Source of the DNA: CAVYGM01 sp963768025
GTDB taxonomy: Bacteria > Bacteroidota > Bacteroidia > Cytophagales > Spirosomataceae
Assembly: GCA_963768025.1 (NCBI GenBank)
Contig: CAVYGM010000024.1
Span: forward strand, 1-37,768
Length of the DNA: 37,768 nucleotides
Reading direction: 5' to 3'
The stretch's first letter is position 1. Each line of letters begins with the position of its first letter. Position numbers and translations under genes: made by a program. Positions 26,417 to 34,929 of this stretch are shown piece after piece. Under the pieces are notes generated by a model, which searched no databases, had not been told where the DNA came from, and saw only the letters and a program-made list of their open reading frames with translations.

Positions 26417-26875
26417 ATGAAGTCAGCCCTAATCCCCGCCATGATGCTCTTGCTACTGGCCTGCTCCTCCGAGCAGTCGGAGCAAACCGATACGGTTCAG
26501 GAGTCCCAGGTTCCGGAGGTGGTAGAATCCTCCGCCTGTTACGCATCCGTCATGGGCCAGGATACCATGCGCCTGCAAGTGCAAGGTATGGGCGAAGAAA
26601 TAACGGGAAACCTATCGTACAATTTCTACGAAAAGGACGATAACGAAGGTACCCTTCGGGGTCAAATGCGCGGCGATACCCTGCTGGCTGATTATACTTT
26701 CCAGTCTGAAGGGACTGAATCGGTACGGCAAGTAGTATTTCTACAAAAGGAGGGTAGTTTCGTGGAGGGCTATGGGGATATGGAAGATCGGGGTGGCAAG
26801 ATGGTGTTTAAAAATACTGCCGCGCTGGATTTCGCCTCGGGTACCGTATTTCAGAAGGTACCTTGTCCCGAGTAA
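26417..26875 (+). CDS. Small lipoprotein of unknown function
   Basis: The protein has 152 residues. Start ATG 26417 gives MKSALIPAMMLLLLACSSEQ, a short lipoprotein signal with lipobox LLAC. The mature part is Ser/Glu/Thr-rich at first, then beta-rich: CYASVMGQDTMRLQVQGMGE, EEITGNLSYNFYEKDDNEGT, GTLRGQMRGDTLLADYTFQS and SFVEGYGDMEDRGGKMVFKN. This pattern is common in Bacteroidota lipoproteins and I know no function. Its TAA overlaps the ATG of the next gene (TAATG), implying translational coupling. Confidence 0.85.
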   Translation: MKSALIPAMMLLLLACSSEQSEQTDTVQESQVPEVVESSACYASVMGQDTMRLQVQGMGEEITGNLSYNFYEKDDNEGTLRGQMRGDTLLADYTFQSEGTESVRQVVFLQKEGSFVEGYGDMEDRGGKMVFKNTAALDFASGTVFQKVPCPE

Positions 26876-28458
26876 TGAAAAACTGGAAGTCACTGCTTTT
26901 ATTGGGTACGCTCCTTTCCCTGTTCGTCGCATGTACGGCCAAAAAGGAAAACGAAGAAGCCAAAACGGTAAACATTCCGGCTTCGGGCCTATCTGGAAAG
27001 GAGCTTTCCATTGCGCATTGCAGCCGCTGCCATGGGTATGTAGGTCCCGAATTATTGCCCAAATCAAGTTGGCAGGACGTGCTTCCGTCCATGGGGCACC
27101 GGATGGGTATGTACAGTAATGGTGTCAGACCCGACAGCCTGTTTGATGCTGGTGCGAGTGGTGCCGTGGTGCGTGCGGCTGGTATCTTCCCCGAAAACCC
27201 AACCCTGGCCCAGGAGGATTGGGTCAAACTGGTGAAATACTATATTGAAAATGCGCCCGACAGCATCGCACCTCCCGAACGCAAGCGGCCAATCCGTATG
27301 GGATTGGCGCATTTCAAATACAAGGAAGTCCTCGTTTCCAACCGTCCAGCCCTGACCACGATGGTTCAAATCCTGCCCAGTGGGCGGGGTATCGTATACG
27401 GTGATGCGAAAGCCAGGAATCCGGTGCTGACCTTTCTCACGCCCGAACTTCGCGAGACCTACCACCTGCCCCTAAAATCTACGCCGATCCAGTGGTTTGA
27501 AAAAGCCAACGATATATACCTGACCACGGCGGGAAATGGTGTTTTTCCCACGGACGCCGCTGAGGGTGCCATGCTTCGGTTAGCCAAAAATAGCGCGGAG
27601 CCAGGCTACAAACCCGGTACCCCGGCGATCCCGAATTTGCGGCGACCCGTACGGATGGCCTACGGCGATTTGAATCAGGATGGGCATGAGGATGTGGTAG
27701 CCTGTGAATATGGCAACGAAACCGGACAACTAGCCTGGTACCAGGCCAATGGGCGCGGGGGCTACGACAAACGCGTTTTGGGAGAGAAACCCGGAGCGAT
27801 TACGGCAATCATCAAGGATGCCAATCGCGACGGACTGCCGGATATTTATGTGCTCATGGCGCAGGCTGACGAAGGTGTTCTTCTCTACGAAAATCAGGGG
27901 AAGGGTACCTTTCGGGAGAGACGATTGCTCTCTTTCCTGCCCCTCAATGGCTCTCAGCACCTGGAACTGGCGGATTTTAATAAAGATGGCTTTGATGACA
28001 TCGTCTATGTCTGCGGCGACAACGCCGACAAAACCCCCATTTTGAAGGCCTATCACGGTATTTATATTTACCTCAACGACGGCCAATCCAACTTTACCCA
28101 AGCCTACTTTTACCCCCTCAACGGCGCTTATAAGGCACTGGTAAGGGACTACGATCTGGATGGTGACCTCGACATCGCGGCCATCTCGTTCTTCCCGGAC
28201 TACCTGCGCTACCCGGAGGAAAGCTTCATTTATTTGAAAAACAAAGGGAATCTAAAATTTGAAGATTACTCTTTTCCCCAGGCCTCGAAGGGCCGATGGT
28301 TGGTCATGGATGCTGGGGATGTCGATGCCGACGGCGATGTGGATCTGGTGCTGGGTTCGTTTGTCTCTTTCCTGCCTCAGGGCGACACCACCGGTCTAGG
28401 CAAAAAATGGCTGACGACTTCCCCCTCGGTCATCCTGCTGGAAAATACAGTTCGATAG
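26875..28458 (+). CDS. FG-GAP repeat lipoprotein with N-terminal c-type haem motif
   Basis: The protein has 527 residues. ATG 26875 overlaps the upstream stop by one base. Lipobox LFVAC puts it in an outer or inner membrane leaflet. Near residue 50, LSIAHCSRCHGYVGPELLP contains CxxCH, a covalent haem site. Then follow FG-GAP/VCBS-type propeller repeats, each with a calcium-loop motif: DLNQDGHED, DANRDGLPD, DFNKDGFDD, DYDLDGDLD and DVDADGDVD. It is probably an extracytoplasmic propeller with an attached electron-transfer domain. The partner is unknown; it lies beside a sulfatase and may act on the same substrate. Confidence 0.9.
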   Translation: MKNWKSLLLLGTLLSLFVACTAKKENEEAKTVNIPASGLSGKELSIAHCSRCHGYVGPELLPKSSWQDVLPSMGHRMGMYSNGVRPDSLFDAGASGAVVRAAGIFPENPTLAQEDWVKLVKYYIENAPDSIAPPERKRPIRMGLAHFKYKEVLVSNRPALTTMVQILPSGRGIVYGDAKARNPVLTFLTPELRETYHLPLKSTPIQWFEKANDIYLTTAGNGVFPTDAAEGAMLRLAKNSAEPGYKPGTPAIPNLRRPVRMAYGDLNQDGHEDVVACEYGNETGQLAWYQANGRGGYDKRVLGEKPGAITAIIKDANRDGLPDIYVLMAQADEGVLLYENQGKGTFRERRLLSFLPLNGSQHLELADFNKDGFDDIVYVCGDNADKTPILKAYHGIYIYLNDGQSNFTQAYFYPLNGAYKALVRDYDLDGDLDIAAISFFPDYLRYPEESFIYLKNKGNLKFEDYSFPQASKGRWLVMDAGDVDADGDVDLVLGSFVSFLPQGDTTGLGKKWLTTSPSVILLENTVR

Positions 28459-28535
28459 GTGTATTAGGGACAAGGTACCTTCGGGTTCTATAATCGACAG
28501 TTTATATGAATTTGTAGATTAGCCATGTTCCCATG

Positions 28536-28563
28536 GTAGAGACGTTGCATGCAACGTCTCTAC
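28536..28563. repeat. 28-bp perfect palindrome (REP-like)
   Basis: Two half-sites, GTAGAGACGTTGCA and TGCAACGTCTCTAC, form a perfect palindrome centred at 28549/28550. Flanking CCATG and CATGG extend it with one bulged base. Elements of this type occur as dispersed intergenic repeats in Bacteroidota and cyanobacteria. It stands about 40 bp before a RAYT transposase remnant, the usual partner of such repeats. Confidence 0.85.
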
Positions 28564-28599
28564 ATGGAACGTTAGCGCAACGTCAATACCAACGCAATC

Positions 28600-28833
28600 A
28601 CCCACCAAAAACGAACAAATGGCAGAATTTCACCCAAGGCAGGTTCGGTTTCCGTCATTTTGCGTTCGTACAAATCCGCTGTCACCAAACACGCCAACCG
28701 GTTGGGTTTTGAAAGTGGCTGGCAAACCCGTTTCCACGACCACATCATCCGGGACGACGCCGAATATCAGCGCATCGCCGACTACATTGTCAACAACCCC
28801 CGCAACTGGCGGGACGATCGGTTTTACAATTAG
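28600..28833 (+). pseudogene. C-terminal remnant of a RAYT (Y1-type) transposase
   Basis: The frame open from 28600 to TAG 28831-28833 reads SVSVILRSYKSAVTKHANRL, GFESGWQTRFHDHIIRDD and AEYQRIADYIVNNPRNWRDD, ending RFYN. WQ-x-RFHDHIIR and YI-x-NNP-x-NW are typical of the C-terminal half of REP-associated tyrosine transposases. The catalytic N-terminal part with the HUH histidines is absent and there is no start. It is a truncated, inactive relic beside a palindrome. Confidence 0.85.
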
Positions 28834-28923
28834 CTGTGGCGGGAGGGCGCTGGGTAGAGGCCCTCTTTCGTCGTTGTTGTTTTCATTAACGACAAACCAA
28901 TGTGCGCCCCATGGGTTCGATCG

Positions 28924-29010
28924 TTGGTTCAAACACCTACAATGAATTAAGATTGTCGGTAAAAACACCGACAATGAATAGTAGTTGGTAAAAACATCGA
29001 AAATGAATCA
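28924..29010 (+). repeat. Three degenerate tandem units ending AATGAAT
   Basis: Units near 28924, 28955 and 28985 share GGT-AAA-ACA-CC/TCGA-AATGAAT with spacings of 32 and 29 bases between AATGAAT boxes. The middle unit has a perfect 7-bp arm pair, TGTCGGT and ACCGACA. Nothing else is supported between 28834 and 29191. The repeat is too short and irregular to be a CRISPR. Confidence 0.45.
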
Positions 29011-29191
29011 GCCCAATAAGGGGGGAATTTTTAATTCTAACAATCATTTTGTCACTTTTAAGAAAACTAGGTAGGGCCTTACGTGCTTTGTGCCGTCTCT
29101 ACGTTATCTGTTTCCTTTCAGGAGAAATGGGGGTACCTTTACTTTTGACTGAAACGATCCTGACGTCACAAAACAACATTTTAACAATTCC

Positions 29192-30092
29192 ATGAAAAAG
29201 CTATTCACCCTGGCCCTTTTGCTCGGGCTCAGTACGACAATTACCTTTGCCCAAAAAGGCAAATCCCTGTTCCCTACCACCGATAAAGACAAGCTGGGCA
29301 TGGTGTCCTATACCTACCGCAACAGCTTCTCGAAAGACGTGGGCGCTACCCTGGACACGATCAAGGCGCTGGGTATTACCAACATCGAGTTCTCGAACCT
29401 CTTCAAGCGCACGGCCAAGGAGATCAGGGCTATGCTGGATGAGCGCGGCATGAAGTGTACTTCCTTCGGGGTACGGCTACCCCGATCTGGAAAACAAAAT
29501 TGCGGAGGTAGGGACTAACGCCAAAACCCTCGGCGCGGAGTTTGTGCGGGTGGCGTGGGTACCCCATACCGGTGATTTTACGCTGGCTATGGCCCAGAAG
29601 ACGGTGGCCGATTTTAACAAATTTGGCAAAACTTTGAAAGACGACTACGGTCTGAACTTTACCTACCACAACCACGGCTACGAGTTTCAGCCTATACCCG
29701 CCGAAGTGGCTTCAGAGATAAAGGGCGGTGCCGAAAAAACGCTGTTCGACTACATCGTGCAGAAAACCGATCCGAAGTACGTGAACTTCGAAATGGATAT
29801 TCTCTGGACGTTTTTCCCCGGCCAGAACCCGGCTGAGATCCTCAAAAGGTACCCCGACCGTTTCAAACTGATGCACGTGAAGGACCTGCGCAAAGGCGTG
29901 GAAGGAAATATGTCGGGCGGTACGCCGGTACAGAACGACGTGGCGCTGGGCACCGGTCAACTCAACCTGCCCGAGATTCTGAAAGCGGCCGACAAAACCA
30001 GCATCAAGTACTACTACATCGAAGACGAAAGCCCGAGTATCTCCACGCAGGTACCCGTGAGCATTGCCTTCCTGCGGGGACAGAAAAAATAA
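29192..30092 (+). CDS. Secreted sugar phosphate isomerase/epimerase-like protein, one frame break
   Basis: This is an xylose-isomerase-type TIM-barrel protein of about 299 residues. The signal peptide is MKKLFTLALLLGLSTTITFA. The N-terminal part continues to TIKALGITNIEFSNLFKRTA and MLDERGMKCTSFG. After a break at 29468-29471 the frame continues with YPDLENKIAEVGTNAKTLGA, DDYGLNFTYHNHGYEFQPIP, YVNFEMDILWTFFPGQNPAE and FKLMHVKDLRKGV (metal-site regions). Reducing GGGG to GGG restores frame. It is a typical secreted sugar isomerase-like enzyme of Bacteroidota, substrate unknown. A strong terminator follows. Confidence 0.88.
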
Positions 30093-30118
30093 CTGCTGAT
30101 GTCTGGATTTGAAAAATG

Positions 30119-30159
30119 AATGCCCCCTGAAACAACTTTTGCTAGTTTCAGGGGGCATT
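30119..30159 (+). terminator. Terminator after the isomerase-like gene
   Basis: A perfect 15-bp stem (AATGCCCCCTGAAAC with GTTTCAGGGGGCATT) encloses an 11-base loop and is followed by TTCCGTTT. It starts 26 bp after the stop codon. Confidence 0.8.
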
Positions 30160-30313
30160 TCCGTTTATAGGGGTATGTATAGAATAACGAGAGCACAGTG
30201 ATGCACAAATCTCACCTCCAATATCCTAACCCCTTTCCCCAGTTTGTGGCGGGTACTAAAATTGTAGGCATACAGGAAAGCTACTTTGACTAGTACTCTA
30301 AACGCACCGAACT

Positions 30314-31213
30314 ATGAAAACGGAAGAAAAAATAAATCGGGTAATTCATCAGCACGAAGCATCCGGCCAATACGCCCAACTGGATGGTATCAAGGTATTT
30401 TACCTCGACGAAGGCACCGGCGAGGCGGTTTTCTGCATTCACGGGGTACCTACCTCTTCTTTCCTGTATCGCAAAATCGTGAAAGGAATTGCCCGCCACG
30501 GCATGCGGGGCATTGCTATTGACCTACCCGGCCTGGGTTTTTCCGACCGCCCCGAGGATTTCGAGTACCTGTTCAGCAACTTTGCCAACATCTGCCAGCG
30601 TCTGCTCGATCACCTGAGTATCGACCGCTTCCATCTGGTAATCCACGACATCGGCGCGCCGGTGGGACTAGCCCTGGCAGCCCAAAATCAGGCCCGAGTG
30701 AAGTCCCTGACCGTGCTGAATTCCATGCTGGATATCGAAAATTTCGTCAAACCCCTCCCCATGCGTCCCTTCGGTCTGCCGGTTTTTGGGGAGGCTGAGC
30801 TGGCTACGCTGAACCACACCACCTGGAATCTGATGCTAAGGTACTCTGGTCTGGAAAATGTGGACGCGGTACCCGAGGAAGAACTGGATGCGCACATCGA
30901 CCTCCTCAAACGCGATGACGGTGGGAATGCTTTCCTTAAAATCATGCGAAATTTTGAGCAGACGCCCGAGTTCAGTCAGCTGTGCTACTCGGCTGTCCAC
31001 GATGTACCCTACCCGATTCAGCTGATCTGGGGGAAAAACGACAACTTCCTGGATTTTGAAACCTACGGCAATCAGTTTCTGGAAGCCGCCCCGACGGCGC
31101 GGGCCTACCAGCTCGACAGCAAGCATTTCCTGCAGGAGGAGTATCCCGACTTCATCGCCGATAAAGTGGCCGATCTGGCCCGAATGGCCCAGGGACAGAG
31201 CCATCAGATATAG
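30314..31213 (+). CDS. Haloalkane dehalogenase/epoxide hydrolase-like alpha/beta-hydrolase
   Basis: The protein has 299 residues, is cytoplasmic, and starts MKTEEKINRVIHQHEASGQY. FCIHGVPTSSFLYRKIV is the oxyanion-hole region. VIHDIGAPVGLALA places an Asp nucleophile (about residue 112) in the H-D-x-G context of haloalkane dehalogenases and epoxide hydrolases rather than a Ser. IDLPGLGFSDRPED, a variable cap (about 125-215) and IQLIWGKNDNFLD with a C-terminal KHFLQEEYPDFIADKVADL (His) complete the fold. The substrate is unknown. The gene stands alone and ends at a bidirectional terminator. Confidence 0.88.
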   Translation: MKTEEKINRVIHQHEASGQYAQLDGIKVFYLDEGTGEAVFCIHGVPTSSFLYRKIVKGIARHGMRGIAIDLPGLGFSDRPEDFEYLFSNFANICQRLLDHLSIDRFHLVIHDIGAPVGLALAAQNQARVKSLTVLNSMLDIENFVKPLPMRPFGLPVFGEAELATLNHTTWNLMLRYSGLENVDAVPEEELDAHIDLLKRDDGGNAFLKIMRNFEQTPEFSQLCYSAVHDVPYPIQLIWGKNDNFLDFETYGNQFLEAAPTARAYQLDSKHFLQEEYPDFIADKVADLARMAQGQSHQI

Positions 31214-31217
31214 AACC

Positions 31218-31257
31218 GCCGGGTACTCAGCGAGTCAAAGATGGCTCAGTACCCGGC
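31218..31257. terminator. Bidirectional terminator between convergent genes
   Basis: Arms GCCGGGTACT (31218-31227) and AGTACCCGGC (31248-31257) pair perfectly, and T-rich TTTCTTTATTT follows on the plus strand. It lies between genes that converge at 31213 and 31263. Confidence 0.85.
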
Positions 31258-31262
31258 TTTCT

Positions 31263-33958
31263 TTATTTGTTAAAGTGCATCCAATCCAGGTAAAAAAGCT
31301 CCTCTTTGCTTCCCGCCGGATTCTTGAATACAAAGTACAGGTCGTGTTGGCCGGTGGTGGGTTTCAGGGTAGCCACGGCGTCTTTCCAACCCTTGGTGGG
31401 ATCGGCTGCTTTTCCGGCGGGCACCTGTCAAGGTACCCACCACAGGGCCATCGGCTTTATCCAGGTGGATTTCGATGGTACCCCCTGCCCCTTCTTCGAG
31501 CAGTCGGAAGGTGATGCTTTTCAAGTGCGTCAGATCAATCTGTTTGAAGCTGACGAACCGGCCGGAGTAGATGCGCCGGATGTAGGTGATAAAACCCGTT
31601 TGTTCCGTCCCGATCACCACCCACACATTGCCATCCTCGTAGTCCTCTAACTCCACCTTGGGGTTGCGCAACACCAGATGCGACCGAACGGGTAGCGGCT
31701 CTATGCCGTTAGCGCCCTTGTCCAGATAATTGGCCACCAGCACGTACGCGCCTTCGGTCCCCTTGCCGACGTGGTCGGTCAGGGGCAAAGTACCTTTCAG
31801 CGGCAGACTAGCCGGCTGGGTACCCAACGACAGGATGTAGCTCACCAGCGATTTGGAATCCTGCACGGACAAATCGGGGTGCGCCGACATGGCGTAGGTA
31901 CCCCAGTTGCCGCTTCCCCCGCTGATGACCTTGCCGGCCAAAACGTCCACCGCCCCGGCTTTGCCCCGGTAGCGCCCCGCGATATCTTTAAGGCTAGGGC
32001 CGATCGACTTGGCATCCAGGGTGTGGCAGGCTTTGCAGTCCAGCGAAGCGTAGAGTTTTTCGGCCTCCGCGTGGCGCAGGTCCCCATGGGTAGCGCCGCT
32101 CAGGGCACCGGCCAGGTCCTTCCCGAAGGGCAGGTAGGTAAATGAAACCGTGGCGCGGGCCGGGTCTATGGGCTTGTCCTCCGCATCGGTGATCGCTACC
32201 TGATAATCCAGGGGCGTCGGGCCCCAGTAAAAACTCCGGTTGGAGCGGGTAGCAATGGATGCTTTGGGCGGAGCATTGCCCACTTTGATCTGTACCGAGG
32301 TACGTGCCTTTGCCACCCTGCGGGTCGGCCGCCGTCAGCGACACATTGTACACGCCGGGCTTTGGAAAACACCTGCGTTACCTTTTCTCCGTTCAGATTT
32401 TATTGTCGATTTTCCACTCGTAGGTGAGCTTATCGCCGGGGTCGTGGTCCTTCGAATCAGCGGCCGACAGGCTCACCGACAGAGGGGCCGCTCCGTAAAG
32501 CGCGCTGGCTTTGATGGAGGCCATCGGATTGCGGTTGCCTTCGGAATACTCTACCCAGATCAGCCCGGCATCGGAGCTTTTGGCAAACCAGTTGGTCCCA
32601 TACGCCAGCAGGTACACCGCCCCATCGGGCGCAATCTGCATATCCATGGGGAAATCACTTTCAAATGCGGCAGGAAGGGCTCCATATTCACGTAATTGCC
32701 GTTTTGATCCAGCGTGACGGCCATCATCCATTTCCGTATCCAGTCGTAGATAAAGAGCTTTCCGTCGTAGTAGTCCGGCAGCTTGTAGGGGCATCGGATA
32801 CAGATCGCTGTAATAGACCGGCCCGGCCATGGCGCTGGCCCCACCTTTCCCCACCAGCGGGAAGCGGCTGCGATTCCCCCTTATTGTACCAGATCATGGG
32901 CGACTGGGCGGGGGGCAGTTCGCGAAGGCCGGTATTGTTGGGCGAATCGTTGATCGGCCGCAGGGGGTCTTTTTTAGCGCCCTCCTTTTTGGTCGCAAAA
33001 TCGTACTTGGGTAGGGCTTCATTTCCCACAAAATACGGCCACCCATAAAATCCCGGCTTACGGGCCTGGTTGATTTCATCGTAGCTGATCAGGCCACCCT
33101 CAGCCGAAGGCACCTTGGTATCAGGACCTACGTCGCCCCAGTAGACGTATTTGGTTTTGGGATCGATCGAAACCCGGAAGGGGTTCCGGCTTCCCATGAT
33201 GTATATTTCGGGCCGTCCTTTGCTGCCATCAGCCGGAAACAGGTTACCCTCGGGGATGGAATAGGCGGGCGCGCCCCGGGTCCATCGGTTCGGGCTTGAT
33301 CCGCATGATTTTGCCCCGCAGATCGTTGGAATTGGCCGACGTAGCCTGATCGTCGGCCAGTTCCCGGCCGGGACGCTCGTCGACGGGCACGTAGCCTTCG
33401 GTTTCCTCGGCGTTGGTGTTGTCACCCGTGGAGAGGTACAGGTACCCCGCCGAGTCGAAGGTGAGGTACCCCGCCGAATGGCAGCAGTACTTGCGCTGGG
33501 TCGGGAATTCGAGCAGTGTTTTTTCGGTATTCCGGAGTAGCTCGATCGCCCCGGAGTTCCATGCGCGACAGCCGGGAAATAGCCTTGTCGCCCCCAACGG
33601 CGTAGTAGAAGTAGATCCAGTGGTTATTTTTAAAATCAGGGTCAATGGCCACGCCCAACAGCCCGTCCTCGATCCCGCTGAATACGTACAGCTGGGCGAG
33701 GGTTTTGAGTTCTTTGGCCTGGGCATCGTACAGACGCACGCCACCTTTCCGCTCCACAATCACCACGTCCAGATTGGGCAGAATCGCCATTTCCATCGGT
33801 TCATCCAGCCCCTGCGCCAGCATAATATGCGTAAAACGACTGCTGTCCGGAATAGCGCCCAACGGCGGGCGGCTCGACGAAAAACGATTGGTGGAGGCAG
33901 TAAAGGAGGCTAGTCGCAACACGCTCCCAACCATCAGATTGACTAGTTTAGCAGACAT
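31263..33958 (-). CDS. PQQ-type sugar dehydrogenase with PKD, cytochrome c and CBM-like parts, multiple frame breaks
   Basis: About 895 residues after correction. Order from ATG 33958: signal-like N-terminus; glucose/sorbosone dehydrogenase propeller (MAILPNLDVVIVERKGGVRL, HSAGYLTFDSAGYLYLSTGD, NSNDLRGKIMRIKPE and IYIMGSRNPFRVSIDPKTKY); a PKD-type domain (PLSVSLSAADSKDHDPGDKL); a cytochrome c domain with CKACH; and a C-terminal jelly-roll/CBM6-like part ending LDWMHFNK. Frame breaks occur near 33545, 33280, 32870, 32790, 32660, 32390, 32355, 32300 and 31430. Most are repaired by removing one base. It would oxidise a sugar in the periplasm and pass electrons to its own haem. This architecture is familiar in Bacteroidota, so errors are likelier than decay. 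Confidence 0.85.
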
Positions 33959-34189
33959 GGTATTCTAAGTCACAGGAGTTTATACAGGCTAAAAGTTTAT
34001 AGGTCGAAAATCCTACCCTGGATAATCTCAAACCTTGGGTAGCCCCCCTTTTTGGGATAAAGGCAAATGGAAAGGACTGAGGAGACTCAGCCCTTTATAG
34101 CAGTAATAGAATGGAAGAACGAATACTACATGTATAAATCTGCGACTTGCACCCCCATTACGCTTATACCAGGGTACAGGCAGGCCAAC

Positions 34190-34603
34190 TTATAGCTTCA
34201 AACAAAACTCATCAGGGGTCAGTATCTTTATTTCGCTTCCTTTGAAGTCCTTTACATTGCGTGTAATGATGCAGTCAATATTTCCTATGGAAGAGGCACA
34301 GAAAATCTGAATAGAATCTTCAAAATCCTTATGGGTAGATCGTAGTCCTTTTTTGATAATGTCTACGTCAACTGCAATTACGGTGAGGAATTCCAAAAGA
34401 TTATTCAGTACCTCTCTGAGATCTTTTTCTTCCATATACTTTTTCAACAAATAGTGTGTCGTAGCGATGGAATGGGAGGAGGTAAATAATTCAAGATTGC
34501 CTTCTTCTGCTCTTTGAAAAATCTCAATGGCATATTTGCTAAAAGGCTTTCGGTCCGAAATCAGATCAACGATTATATTCGTATCGAGAAAGATTTTGGT
34601 CAT
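34190..34603 (-). CDS. PIN-domain toxin (VapC-like)
   Basis: The protein has 137 residues. FLDTNIIVDLI near the start has the first conserved Asp of PIN nucleases. Further acidic residues appear at FEDSIQIFCASSIGNIDCII and TRNVKDF, the usual C-terminal part of the active site. PIN toxins cut RNA and are held by a partner antitoxin. Its ATG overlaps the end of the upstream antitoxin gene (ATGA), typical of toxin-antitoxin pairs. The gene is AT-richer than its neighbours, in keeping with mobile defence genes. Confidence 0.9.
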   Translation of the reverse strand: MTKIFLDTNIIVDLISDRKPFSKYAIEIFQRAEEGNLELFTSSHSIATTHYLLKKYMEEKDLREVLNNLLEFLTVIAVDVDIIKKGLRSTHKDFEDSIQIFCASSIGNIDCIITRNVKDFKGSEIKILTPDEFCLKL

Positions 34604-34841
34604 AGATGCTTTTTTTCCAATTCCGTTCTCAATACTTGCTTTTCGTCAAAATCGGGGGGAAGATTGACAGCACCTACAATCTTTTTTAATTTGGAGACAG
34701 CTCCGTTGTTACTTCTTCTTTTGTGATGGTATCAAGATAGTTCTCGATGATCTCCGATAGACTTCTTCCCGTATTCTTAGCATAGACTTTCGCTCGCTCT
34801 ATTACTGATTTTTCGACCGTCAAAGTGAGTTTTGTATTCAT
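34600..34841 (-). CDS. Antitoxin of the PIN toxin, one frame break
   Basis: About 80 residues after correction. ATG 34839-34841 reads MNTKLTLTVEKSVIERAKVY and AKNTGRSLSEIIENYLDTIT, a ribbon-helix-helix-like antitoxin N-terminus of the DUF6364 type. The frame stops early at SPN-TAA; adding one A near 34689-34692 gives SPKLKKIVGAVNLPPDFDEK and continues to KKHL-TGA overlapping the toxin start. The second half should bind the toxin and the first half DNA of its own promoter, by analogy with known pairs. Confidence 0.82.
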
Positions 34842-34929
34842 GACACGTGCGTTTTATTCAAGATACGTATAACGTTTTGATTTTCCAAACGTCTGGTACC
34901 TACGCGCCAGGGAAATCAAAGGGATGCAT

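Noticed and set aside
28924..29010. CRISPR array
   Set aside because: Only three irregular units, spacers of a few bases and no cas genes.
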